Source: Monoplex corrugatus
Lineage: Eukaryota > Mollusca > Gastropoda > Littorinimorpha > Ranellidae
NCBI GenBank assembly: GCA_030674185.1
Contig: CM060307.1
Coordinates: 59,937,481 to 60,001,480, forward strand
Reading direction: 5' to 3'
DNA: 64,000 bases
Shown here piece by piece: positions 12,526 to 23,271 of the stretch. Numbering within the stretch: the first letter of the stretch is position 1; each line of letters opens with the position of its first letter. Under the pieces are notes generated by a model. That model made no database searches. It was not told the DNA's origin and saw only the letters and a program-made list of their open reading frames with translations. Position numbers and translations under genes: made by a program.

Positions 12526-12802
12526 AATACAATACAATACAATACAATATAATATAATATAATATAATATAATATAATATAATATAATATAATATAATAT
12601 AATATAATATAATATAATATAATATAATATAATATATATAATATAAATAAATAATATAATATAATATGATATATATAAATAACATAATATAATATATATG
12701 ATATGATATAATATAATATTAATAAATATAATATAATATAATATAATATAATATAATATAATATAATATAATATAATATAATATAATATAATATAATATA
12801 AT
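12526..12802. repeat. (ATAAT)n pentanucleotide array, ~275 bp
   Basis: The array starts as ACAAT units (12526-12547) and becomes ATAAT units, with short ATATAT slips near 12635-12720. The long Ile-Leu-Tyr open frames are artefacts. A reverse-complement-type array occurs at 44081-44250. Confidence 0.97.
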
Positions 12803-13751
12803 TTTTGTGAGTTCCTGGGCTGCAAGTTCCACGTAAAACCGGCTAAAATGGGTTTCAAGGTCTACGGTCGTTTTTCATTTGAAGCTTTTTTTAAAATGTT
12901 CAATCAAAATAAAACAAATAAAAAAAAAAGGGGGGGGGGGGGAGGGGGGCAGGAGTCATATCATATCGACTGGGGTGACTGTGTTTGTGTGCGTGTTTGT
13001 ATGTGTGTGCGTGCGTGCGTGCGTGCGTGTGTGTGTGTGACATTATGTGTACAAGATCTTTTCAAAGGTTTTTGTGTGGATTTTTACCAAATTTTGGTTT
13101 CAGTTGTGGTCTTTTCGGTAGCTCAAACGTACAATCGAAATGTCAATCCTATCGATTCATAGACAGCCAAATTAGAACTAATTTTTTTTTCGATTCACAC
13201 CAATAATGCGGATGTCAGTCACGTCAGTGACTAGTCTGACAGTGTAGTATGCATACAGACATGAGAGAAAAAGAAAACAATAAAAATAAAGAACGAAACA
13301 AACAAGAAAACTCAAACAAACAAAAATCAAACAACAAACCGATATTACTGTGTGCGCGTGCCTGCGTGAGAGTGTGTATGTGTATGTGTGTGTTTTCCTC
13401 TGTGTATGCATGTGTGTGTGTGTAAAAACTGTATTCATCCAATGATTTATATTATCATATTTTTGCTCCATTTTGTTTGTTTGTCTGTCTGTTTTGTTTT
13501 GTAATCATTGCATATTTTTGAATCTTTTATTTTTGATGAACTGACGATGTTGATATTGCATTAATGTATGCGACTATTTTATACTGCTCTAATACGGGGG
13601 ACGGGGACACGGCCACCCTGTCCCAAAAAGAAACAGAAACTTTTTTCCTTATGAAATGTGCAACGAACATGCTTAGACATAGACTGTTTGCCCTATACAA
13701 ATGAAATAATTATTACAATTGTTTCTACTGCTATTATCATTATCATTAGTA
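12803..13751. other. unannotated; G run and GT/GTGC tract
   Basis: Contains a G-rich run at about 12929-12950, a GT and GTGC tract at about 12978-13040, and a small GT cluster near 13350-13425. No gene was seen. Confidence 0.5.
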
Positions 13752-13790
13752 TTATCGTTGTCGTCGTCGTCATCGTCGTCGTCGTCGTCG

Positions 13791-13857
<67 letters not shown>

Positions 13858-13880
13858 TATTGCTGTTGTTGTTGTTGACA
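13752..13880. repeat. GTC to ATC trinucleotide array
   Basis: GTC units (13752-13790) change to an ATC array (to about 13856) and end in GTT units. It reads as poly-Ile/Val or poly-Met/Thr in different frames and is not a gene. Confidence 0.95.
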
Positions 13881-13967
13881 TAATGTATCCGAACTTCGAC
13901 TCAGAAAGATACACGACAGATATTGTTGAATTGATCTCGCATTGACAGGGTTAAATCCTGTAAACCT

Positions 13968-14232
13968 GGCCCGTTAGCTCAGTTCCTTGGACCGCCATGC
14001 TGATAACGCAGGGGTGGTGGGTTCGATCCTCAGGCGGACGACCGGTGGTGGGTACTGAAGGTGCGCTAGCTCAGTTGTTATTCGGAGCGCCGTGCTGAAA
14101 ACTCAAGGGGTCGGGATTCGACCTCCAGGCGGACCAGAGGTGAAGGTATTGAAGGTGCGCTAACTCAGTTGTTACTCGGAGCGCCATGCTGAGAACTCAA
14201 TGGTCGTCGGTTCAATCCTCAGACGGGAAGCA
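13968..14232 (+). mobile_element. three tandem tRNA-like modules
   Basis: Three direct repeats of 92-94 bp each begin with a tRNA A-box-like TAGCTCAGTT or TAACTCAGTT (at 13975, 14067 and 14161) and end with a B-box-like segment (GGTTCGATCC, GGATTCGACC, GGTTCAATCC). Between them are the shared GAGCGCC.TGCTGA and ACTCAA blocks. Acceptor stems do not pair well, so these are not functional tRNA genes. They look like the head of a tRNA-derived SINE in three copies. No conserved SINE body follows; a T-rich (TTTTG)n stretch does. Confidence 0.65.
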
Positions 14233-14309
14233 GTTTTGTTTTTGTTTCTGTTTCTTATTTGTTTTGTTTTGTTTGTTTTGTTTTGTTTTGTTTTTCTTCA
14301 CGCGAGTCG

Positions 14310-14722
14310 ATTGGTTGTTATAATAAAAGTCGTGGATTCAAGATCTCATGTCTCGAATTCTATCCCAGTCCAGAATATTAAAATAACACCACCAACAAAA
14401 ACAAACAAAAAACAACGTCAAAACGACAAGAACAACAATAATAACAACAACAACACAATAACAACAACAAAACTGGCCAGTTCACTACCCGTCTTAATGC
14501 TTCGATCATTCTGATGATGTCAACTTGTGTTTCAGAGATTCTCTCCCACCCCCCCCCCCCTACTCCCCGACCATTTCATAGGTCCCTTTACCTCACCGCC
14601 ACACTGGAAGACTGCCAGCGCATAGAAGGCTCAAGAAGTCTACTAGAGAACTGCTGCCATATATATTTAGGAAGAACGCATTTGAAATTGAGTGAGTATG
14701 ACGAATCCCTTTGAACAAACTT
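14310..14722 (+). mobile_element. SINE family Y, copy 6 with A-rich insert
   Basis: Head remnant: GATTGGTTGTTATAATAAAA, GTCGTGGATTCAAGATCTCA and TCGAATTCTATCCCAG. The body resumes at AACTGGCCAGTTCACTACCC and runs through ATTCTGATGATGTCAACTT, a C run (14550-14562), CTGCCAGCGCATAGAAGG and GTGAGTATGACGAATCCCT to the TTTGAA end. About 90 bp of CAA/CAAA-rich sequence (14385-14470) separates head and body and looks like a microsatellite expansion. Confidence 0.7.
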
Positions 14723-15919
14723 CAAACTTCAATGCCTCCTTTTTCACCTACATATTTTAGGTTAGATAAATGTAAACGTTGTCCCATACTCCAAAAGTCG
14801 TCGGGGAGTGAGGTGGTAGAGACCTCAGCTTTTCTCTGGGCCAGCATTATGAGTTCTTCGCCCTTCAATTCAGTTTTGACTTTCGTTCGTGCTACTGTTC
14901 ATCTGTACATGTGTGCACATAATTGTGCACGCGCGTGTGTGTATGTGGATTTGTTAGTGTGTGTGTGTGTGTGTTATTGTGTACGCGCGTGTGTGTGTGT
15001 TAGTGTTAGTGCGTGTGTGTGTGTGTGTGCGCGCGCGCGCGCGCGCACGCGTGTACAATGACCGATAGTAAAACTAGGTTTCAGCCTAAAACGTTTGTCC
15101 TTGCGTATGAATGATGAATTAACCAGCGACTGTAATGCAATAATGGATTATTACGAATCTAATTCTTCCATATCTCTGTCTCTGTCATATTATCGTATGT
15201 TATGTTTTCATTTACATGTTTGTGTAAGTTGTTTGGTTCCTTTCCTCCAGCTCAACGAAACATCACGAAAGTCTTGTTTTTATTTTTGTTGGCATTTGTG
15301 TGTATTGGTTTCTTTGTTGTCTTTTGTGTACGCCTGACAAAGGCCAGTTGGCCGAAAATTTGCGGCGGGTGTCCTGTTTTGTGAATTAAACACCATATGC
15401 GTTCTCATTCTATTTTCGTATGTTTCTGGTTTCTGTTTATGTAATGCTAACAATTACTTTGATTCAGATTTTGATTTTCATACATATTTTTTTTTCATTT
15501 TTTCTTTGAGCACCAAGGGTGCCTGCGATAAAACTACGTCATAGGGACAGCCATATGGTATGAGCATGTGTGTAGGTTTCTGTGTGCGTGTGTGTGTGTG
15601 TGTGGCGTATCTGTGCGTGTGTGTCTCTGTGTGTGTGTTTGTGTGTGTGTGTGTGTGCACGTGCGCGCGCGGGCGTGTGTGTGTGTGTGTCTGTGTTTGT
15701 GTGTGTGTGTGCGTATCTGTGCGTGTGTGTGCCTGTGTGTGTGTGTGTAAGCATGCGCGCGCGCGTATCTTCGTTTGTGTGAGGATGTGTATATTTGCGA
15801 TAGTGAGTCAGTGTGTGCATGTGCCCTTGCATCTACATTTGTCGATGTATGCCTAAAAAACATTTTTTTAGCATCTCGATTTTTCATGGAAACGTGTTTG
15901 CACGTTGTTTTTCCCACAC
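14723..15919. other. unannotated; GT/GC alternating tracts
   Basis: Impure GT tracts with embedded CGCGCG blocks at about 14925-15057 and 15565-15830. All long frames in this interval run through these tracts. No gene was seen. Confidence 0.5.
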
Positions 15920-16072
15920 TGCGCAGGCGGTATGTTGCTGCGCACTCTGCATTCTCTGTTTTCGGTGAGCGTGCATGTTAGTTTCCATAAACTACTGGAC
16001 ACTGACATGACTTCAGGGTCTTTAACGTTCGTGCCTGATGTTCTGCATGCGTACACACACGAAGGGGGTTTA
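15920..16072 (-). mobile_element. SINE family S, 3' half (split copy)
   Basis: On the - strand it starts at GTGCTTAAACCCCC, then CTTCGTGTGTGTACGCATGC, AACGTTAAAGACCCTGAAGT, CATGTCAGTGTCCAGTAG and TTTATGGAAAC, ending in the family terminus CAACATACCGCC..TGCGCAGTGTGGG. Its missing 5' half is the S fragment at 16669-16815. Repeat X copy 2 lies between them. Confidence 0.7.
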
Positions 16073-16668
16073 AGCACCCCCGTGGGGATACCGTGAGCTC
16101 TTTCAATATAAATAGTAAACCTCACCTTCTGGAAATTCTGTGCCAGGAATTTCCTCTTTTCTGTCACTCTCTTTGATTCTGCTTTGTTCCTTTGCTTTCC
16201 GTCATTTCTTCCTGTCATTTTCTGCCTTGCTGGTCCATTCACCTGTATGTGGTCAATAGAGTCTTAAGTACTTTATCTTAGGATCGATAATTGGGTGCAT
16301 CTATTGAATGTATTTTTGGTTCTAGGGAAATGAGATACGCGGAAGAAATATTAGGTAATTTAGGCCCGTTTTTATCTATGTTTTAGAGTCCTTTGTTATG
16401 TTTAAAGTAGTATTTAGGTTTGGCTTTTAAACCCCTTGTGTGATAAATTGGACGGAAGTGGTCAACGCCAGGGGCATATCCTTAGATTATGTGTGCGAAT
16501 GCATTGATATGTGTACTTAATTTTCTTTCTTTCTTTCTTTCTTTTGTTATTGTTGTTGTTGTTGTTGTTGTTGACATGTTGAAGTATTGTGTATATTTTG
16601 AAACGGTTATAGCTCTGATATGGCTCTACGCTGTCGGCTGAGCTTTAAACAAAAGTAACAATAACAAG
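16073..16668 (-). mobile_element. repeat X, copy 2, inserted in SINE S
   Basis: A full-length X copy. On the - strand it begins TTGTTATTGTTACTTTTGTT and AAAGCTCAGCCGACAGCG, and ends AAAGAGCTCACGGTATCCCC with ACGGGG. An internal TTTC plus TTG microsatellite (16522-16573) lies where other copies have a short T-rich segment. The insertion separates two S fragments that would otherwise join between GTGCAGAC-like and GTGC.TAA.CCCC sequence, so X behaves as an insertion element. Flanking GCAC (left) and GCAT (right) may be a weak target duplication. Confidence 0.75.
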
Positions 16669-16815
16669 GCATTAATATGTCTGTACTCAAGTAGACCTTG
16701 GAGATCAGATAAAATCTTCATTCTTTACCCACTAGACGGGAGGTATTCGGGGCAGATAAACCAAGATTTTCGATCGGAAATCATACGTCTCAGCCACTTG
16801 CCGATCCCACCCGTC
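16669..16815 (-). mobile_element. SINE family S, 5' half (split copy)
   Basis: On the - strand a head (GGCAAGTGGCTGAGACGTAT with a degenerate B box) is followed by GTGGGTAAAGAATGAAG, ATCTGATCTCCAAGGTCTAC and GAGTACAGACATATTAATGC. The match to S stops where repeat X copy 2 begins and resumes at 16072. Confidence 0.65.
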
Positions 16816-17480
<665 letters not shown>

Positions 17481-17534
17481 AGATTCTGGTGTGACTGATA
17501 TGTGTGTACTTACTGCTGTATTGTTTATATACCG

Positions 17535-17695
17535 TAGAGTGGGCGGCCTAGTGGATAAAGCACCCATCAAACGCTAAAACTCGGGTTCGATTCCTGGTTG
17601 GACAGAAAATGTTCTCTCAACCCCTCACCCATTGGACCTTGAATTGTAGCACCGTTAAAGATCCAAAGGCAACCAAAATGTTGTTTCTGTCAAAT
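17535..17695 (+). mobile_element. tRNA-derived SINE (family W), single copy
   Basis: The head has a good A box (GGCCTAGTGGATAAAGC) and a near-perfect B box (GGGTTCGATTCC) 45 bases apart, as in a tRNA. A non-tRNA body follows containing CACCGTTAAAGATCC, a block similar to one in SINE S. The acceptor stem does not close, so this is not a tRNA gene. Confidence 0.6.
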
Positions 17696-18045
17696 ACCAC
17701 AGAAAATGTTCGTAGGTAAACAAATATATACACATACAAGAAAAAATGCATGGATCGTGCCGTACTATTCCGACTATCACACAAACAAATCCGTTGTTAC
17801 AAAACAACAATCAAACGCATGCACGCGCGCGAGCACACACACAAACACACACACATACGAATCCAGCCCAAAGCAATATACGCATTGTAATTCTGGATGA
17901 ACGATGAATTTACTTGTGATGACCTTCCATGACTTGGTTTCATGAACTGTTTCTTCGGTGATCATTACTTACTGTAGAATGTTAAACTGGTATGAGCGGG
18001 AAATTCATCGGCATCTTTAAATGTGAATGTGTGTGTGTGTGTGTG

Positions 18046-18110
<65 letters not shown>

Positions 18111-18130
18111 AGTGTGTGTGTGTGTGTGTA

Positions 18131-18168
<38 letters not shown>

Positions 18169-18850
18169 GCACACGCGCGCGTGTGTTCGTGTCTGTAACT
18201 GTCAACTTGCCTGATTGTTGTATTACCATTATTTACCATGATGAAGCGTTTCTTAATCTTTGTCGTCCTGGCCCAAATGGACGGAATTGTTGAAAACAGG
18301 CACTGCAAAACACAGGAAGGCAGTGAAAATGTAAGCATTATCAGAGGACGCTCCGCTGCAAAAACGGGAAAAATCACATGGAAAATTCATTAGAATGTTA
18401 TGACAAGTAAGCGCTTGAATTCAATTAGACACATCTATTGAAAAATACAGACCAGAAAACTTCAGACACTAGTATGTTAAGTGCTAAACAAAAAAGGAAA
18501 ATGCAAACAATAAAATCAAATGAACTGGTACAAAAGCCTGCACATGAGAAATCAAAGGAGGTTCAACAAGTTAGGATCAGTATTTCTGTGCGCTATGTAG
18601 GAAAGCCAGTATGTGAGGGACGTGTTTTAACTCACCTGACCGCATGATACTTGTTTTTCCATGTTGTGTCTAAAATTAAGCTATGTTAGGAATGTACTGA
18701 ATAGCAGCAGAGGTGGCCTGACCGTGAAGACGGCGAATGAAAGAAGAAGAATCAGGAGCTCCTTTTAAACTTTACTTTTATATACTACATGGTACAGGAA
18801 ATTGATAGGCTTTTTTGAAAATGCCTGTGAGAATTGAATAGTATAAAAGA
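17696..18850. other. unannotated; GT tract 18024-18190
   Basis: An impure GT tract with TGTGCTG and GGTG slips ends in CGCACACGCGCGCG at about 18168-18182. The remainder is AT-rich. The ORF at 18438-18647 is lysine-rich with no recognised domain and is not called. Confidence 0.45.
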
Positions 18851-18851
18851 A

Positions 18852-19906
18852 GACCCGGCGCAGATTATAATAAAAACACTACAAAGCGTATGTGGGACTT
18901 AAAGCTGTTTTTCAGGCTGCAGTTTATAGGTGGGTGTCATTCTTTAAAGACGGACGAAATGACGTTAAAGGCAAGCGTAATCCCAGAAGGCCAGTTGAAG
19001 CTACTGACCAGAACATTTTCCAAAAGTTACGACAAATTTTGAATAAAGACTGACGAATAACGTGTCAAGAAATCGCTCGTGACACTGGTATTGTTGCCGA
19101 TCAGTTCATGCGACTCTAACAAGTAAATTTCGAACAAAACGTGTTGCAGCAGGGAGGTCCGGCACTGTCTCATTGAAAACCACAAACGGGCGCACATCAC
19201 TGCTTTTGAGACTCTGTTGAACACTTAACAATAATGAAGGTGACAGCTTTTTAAATCAGATACTTATTATTGACGAAATCTGGGCGTTAGAAGCTGTGAG
19301 CTAGAATTCAAAACAAAATCATCAGTTGCACATTTCCAGTCCCTCAAAGGCCCATCAAGGTCAAAAGAAAACAAAGAAATTTAACTATGATCATGGTATG
19401 TGCCTTTAAGAACAAAGGTATATTGAAAATGCATCGTTTTCCAATGGGACAAACTGTTAGTCAAGCCTACAAAAGGAAAAGGATGCTTCTGAAGAAAAAG
19501 GATACGCAGACCTGCAATTCCAAAGAAACTTAAAACACTGTTAAATGATTCGCCAATAATACATGACAACTCATCTTGCAACAGAGCAAACAGAGTAACG
19601 TCCTTTATGACGTCTTTCAATGGGACGCTCTGCCACAATCCGCCTATTCGGTAAATACCAGTCTTCCAGACTTTGATCTATTCTCCTAGTTTAAAGGACT
19701 CCTTTATGGCATGTGTTTCTATGATTCAGATGACTTGGAAGTGGAGGTGATCAAACACGTACCACACATCAACTGTGCTTGCCTGGCAACAGGCATTTTG
19801 GACCTTCTCAGCATATGAGAATAGACCATTCTTTGAAGAAGGGATGTTATATCAAAGGAGCATAGAAAGGATTCTCACTACTTATTGGAAGACCCTCGTC
19901 CTCTAG
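18852..19906 (+). pseudogene. mariner-like (DD34D) transposase, decayed
   Basis: Conceptual fragments in changing frames follow the order of a Tc1/mariner-superfamily transposase. First come AVYRWVSFFKDGRNDV and NPRRPVEATDQNI (N-terminal helix-turn-helix linker), then RITCQEIARDTGI, ENHKRAHITAFETLL, and the first catalytic block LIIDEIWAL (Asp codon 19272). Next are SPSKAHQGQKKTKKF, IIHDNSSCNRANRVTSF (second Asp codon 19565), PDFDLF (third Asp codon 19669), FKGLLYGMCF, DSDDLEVEVIKH, and FFEEGMLYQRSIER leading to YWKTLVL and a TAG at 19904. The second and third Asp codons are separated by 101 nt, i.e. 34 residues with one single-base frameshift, which is the DD34D spacing of mariner. Several stops and frameshifts make it non-functional. 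Inverted terminal repeats were not found. Confidence 0.85.
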
Positions 19907-20270
19907 ATATATTCTCATTATTTATTGGAAGACCCTCGTCCTCTAGACATATTCTCATTATTTATTGGAAGACCCTCGTCCTCTAGACATATTCTCATTA
20001 TTCATTGGAAGACCCTCGTCCTCTAGACATATTCGCATTATTTATTGGAAGACCCTCGTCCTCTAGATATATTCTGACTATTAATTGGAAGATCTTCATC
20101 CTCTAGACATATTCTCACTATTTATTGGAAGGCCCTCGTCCTCTAGACATATTCTCATTATTTATTGAAAGACTCTCGTCCTCTAGACATATTCTCATTA
20201 TTTATTGAAAGACTGTCGTCCTCTAGACATATTCTCATTACTTATTGGAAGACCCTCGTCCTCTACACAT
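19871..20270 (+). repeat. 40-bp minisatellite, 10 copies
   Basis: Ten head-to-tail 40-bp units with no length change. The unit is ATTCTCATTATTTATTGGAA followed by GACCCTCGTCCTCTAGACAT, with a few substitutions per copy. The first unit contains the last codons and stop of the mariner-like transposase (ILTTYWKTLVL, TAG), so the array is an expansion of the transposase gene's 3' end. It ends in a T run at about 20271. Confidence 0.97.
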
Positions 20271-20852
20271 TTTTTTTTTATAAATATTGCTTTCGTGTGT
20301 ACATTTTAATGTCCGACAGTATATGAGCATACATCTGGGTGTGCGTGTGTGTGCATAGATGTCGGGCTGGTAAAGCTTATAGAGCGTAAAAGGAAGGGGA
20401 ATGGCGATGCCGAAGACTCACAGAGTGGCAGGATGTGGAGGTCAGCCGCCATTATAAGGTTACTGGTCAAAGACAGTCCACAGCGTACTTTTCACTGTAC
20501 CACTTATGTCTGCACACTGTACTGTTACCACAGACGTCTTATATAGGATGTCTGTGGGTGTTACCATGGCGAGTTAAATAGCAATTAATTGCAGTAATCG
20601 TGATAGCGAAGACAATCGGTAAAAAGGAATGATTTTCTACAAGTAACTATTGTATTTCCATCTTTGTTTATATATAGTTGTATTAGTGTATTATAGGATT
20701 TTATTCGCTTAAATGCAGGGGCATATAACAGGTGTAAGTTTATTATGAGAATGTAGCAGTTGTGTGTGTGTGTGTGTGTGTTGTGTGTGTGTGTGTGTGG
20801 TGTGTGTGTGTGTGCGCGCGCGCGCGCGCGCGCGTGTTGTGTGTGTGTGTGT

Positions 20853-20891
<39 letters not shown>

Positions 20892-20908
20892 TGTGTGTTG
20901 TGTGTGTG

Positions 20909-20977
<69 letters not shown>

Positions 20978-21589
20978 TGAGTGTACATATATATAAACGA
21001 CGTAAACATTTTCGAATATGAGCTGGCCAGGTCCTGCGGTCCTACCTAGACTATATATTTTTTTCTGAATCTTGTATTAGTATTGTATCAGTCTATCAAT
21101 GGAACCATCTTGGTTACACTGAAATGACTTGTGTACCAGTGTACCTTACCTTCAAAGAAAAGAACAAAATGAATAAAGTGAATAAACACATAAATGAAGG
21201 ACTGGATCAAAACACCATCAACCATTAAATATAAACTTTTCTGACGTCACAGACCCCCCCCCCCCCCCAATCAATACACAAAGCCTCCGCTTCCTATCAA
21301 CAAGATGAAAACACAATTTCCTTAATCACAGCCCCTCCAGTCAGTCGTCCACATCCGAGGGAAGAAAAAAGAAAGAAGACAGAAATAAAATAAATAAATA
21401 AATAAGTAAACACACAAGTAAGAAATGAGAAATAACAAATAACAGTAAATACGGACACACACACACACATACACACCCACATGTGCACGCGCGCGTGCAC
21501 ACATACATACACACTTACACAGCATGATGGCCGACAACGATGAAAAAGACAACAAACAAACAAACAAAAACAGCAAACACACATATACA

Positions 21590-21675
<86 letters not shown>

Positions 21676-21806
21676 AACCAACACCGATGCAGAAGATAAA
21701 ACAAAACAAAAAGGAGGCACCAGTCGGGAAAAAATATAGATGTCAAAAGAGACTTTCAGAGTTTGCACCGCAAACGTAATTTATGTATGATGTTGACCCG
21801 GTTGCA
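20271..21806. other. unannotated; GT/GC and AC arrays, C run
   Basis: A GT array at 20760-20990 surrounds a pure (GC) block at about 20815-20834. An AC array runs 21595-21676. A C run lies at about 21255-21269. No gene was seen. All long Cys-Val and His-Thr frames are artefacts. Confidence 0.5.
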
Positions 21807-21810
21807 TTAA

Positions 21811-21993
21811 CCCTTTGACTCCCGCATCATATCCATCAGCACCATGCATTGTCAACCATGCTAGCGGAGCAAAAACTTAACTCTTTGACTCTCACCCTAT
21901 TCATTGGCTTCCTGCATGAAGTTATTGGATAGGGTGAGGGAGTCAAACGGTTACGTTTTTGCAGTCCGTGGGTAGAGTGCGGGAGTCAAAGGG
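21811..21993. mobile_element. piggyBac-type MITE with TTAA target sites
   Basis: A 183-bp element bounded by perfect 16-bp inverted repeats CCCTTTGACTCCCGCA and TGCGGGAGTCAAAGGG. TTAA flanks both sides (21807-21810 and 21994-21997), the target site of the piggyBac superfamily. Inside, at 21881-21950, is a second inverted-repeat pair of similar sequence (CTCTTTGACTCTCACCCTAT and ATAGGGTGAGGGAGTCAAAC) preceded by TTAA and followed by TTAC. A related element may therefore be nested in the first. There is no coding capacity. Confidence 0.85.
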
Positions 21994-22106
21994 TTAATGT
22001 ATATACTTACTTAAATACAAATTATGAACACGTATTTGCATGACATTTGTGTTAAATAATGTTTACATCCCATCACACGGAGCTATGGCTTACTTGAATA
22101 AAATGT

Positions 22107-22110
<4 letters not shown>

Positions 22111-22188
<78 letters not shown>
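22111..22188. repeat. (CT)n microsatellite
   Basis: A pure CT tract of about 78 bp. Confidence 0.97.
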
Positions 22189-22193
<5 letters not shown>

Positions 22194-22209
22194 TTGGTAT
22201 TGTCTCAAT

Positions 22210-22860
22210 GTCAATTGTTTTGGTAAATGAGTGACTGATCTGTGATTAGTCTGATTAATTGACTGGCATTATGAATGTCTGTTTTTGCCAATTAACCGAC
22301 TGTTTTGGGGTCGAATTGCTCTTATGTCATATATTTCTTGGTTTATTTCATTGTACATTAATTCCATTGATTGGTTTAGATTCACTGATGAATAATTGAT
22401 AAACTGAACGCATGATTAGCTGACAATGGAATGATTATCTAATTTGTTAATTGATGGGTGGCTCACCGACTGATCGATTTTATAGATTGATGGTTTTAGC
22501 TATTGATCGATTAGTGATTGAATTATTGAATGTATGGATGATTGATTCGCGTTCTTTGAAGTAAAGATTGCAAATTGATATAACGAACTGAGTTAAATTC
22601 TAGGTTATCTGGTCGATTGATTGATTGAGTGAGTGAGTGAGTGATTACGCGAAGTGATTGTTACTGAAGTGATATCGATTGTACGGTTGGATGATGCATC
22701 TGACCCAGTCAACTGAAAGTTGATTTGTCAGTTGATTCACGGGCTGAATGGCGGATTATTTGATTGATCAATTGGTAAATCAAGGGATTGATTGGTTAAT
22801 TGATTGGTTGACTGATTAATTGATTGGTTGGTTGGTTGATCGATTGATTGTTTATGTCAA
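22210..22860. repeat. degenerate GATT/GACT-rich region, ~650 bp
   Basis: TGATT, TGACT, TTGAT and GAGTGAGT motifs recur throughout with weak four-base periodicity. They are cleanest at 22615-22645 and 22770-22860. The region looks like an old diffuse tetranucleotide expansion. Open frames rich in Asn, Gln, Ile and Ser arise from it. Confidence 0.6.
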
Positions 22861-23189
22861 GTAGCTGTGGTTGAATGTATTGATCAACTGTATGATCACT
22901 GAAGGGTACAAGAAACGTCAGATCTGTGCAATAATTGAAAGGTTTGTTTGTCTGATAGACAGTTATTGTAAAATTGACAGTTGGATGAATGATATAGATG
23001 CGGTTAATGACAAATATTCTTAGCTGGCCAGTTAAGGAATATGGACTAGAACACAAATGAAAGGACTACTGTAAATACAAAGATGAATGTATCCCAGCTT
23101 ATGTGACGGTAAACGATAGAAGGGGACAATGTGACAGAGTTCACTGCAGTTTGATAGTATAACTTGTATGAATGTATAAGAAAACCTGA
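22861..23189. other. unannotated AT-rich sequence
   Basis: No feature I can support. Confidence 0.4.
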
Positions 23190-23271
23190 TCTCCTCCCCT
23201 CCCCATCCCCATGCATGTATTGTGGCCTAAGGCCGATGTACAATAAACATGTTCTGAGTTCTGAGTTTCTC
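23190..23271 (+). mobile_element. possible LINE 3' end with (TTCTGAG) tail
   Basis: GGCCGATGTACAATAAACAT is followed by GTTCTGAGTTCTGAG. An AATAAA signal followed by short TTCTGAG repeats is a common form of invertebrate CR1/L2-type LINE tail. No reverse transcriptase lies upstream, so this would be a heavily truncated copy. Confidence 0.35.

Noticed and set aside
12185..12858. 166- and 129-codon frames rich in Ile-Leu-Tyr and Ser-Leu
   Set aside because: They run through the GA and ATAAT arrays; there is no protein domain.
13658..13945. Membrane protein with poly-Ile/Val
   Set aside because: A GTC/ATC trinucleotide array with no flanking coding sequence.
13968..14232. A real tRNA gene cluster
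   Set aside because: Acceptor stems fail to pair and anticodon arms are irregular in all three modules.
17535..17610. A functional tRNA gene
   Set aside because: The A and B boxes are good but the acceptor and anticodon stems do not close, and a SINE-like body follows.
19871..20270. CRISPR-like array or protein repeat
   Set aside because: The units are contiguous with no spacers, 40 bp is not a multiple of three, and each unit contains a stop. It is a minisatellite from a transposase end.
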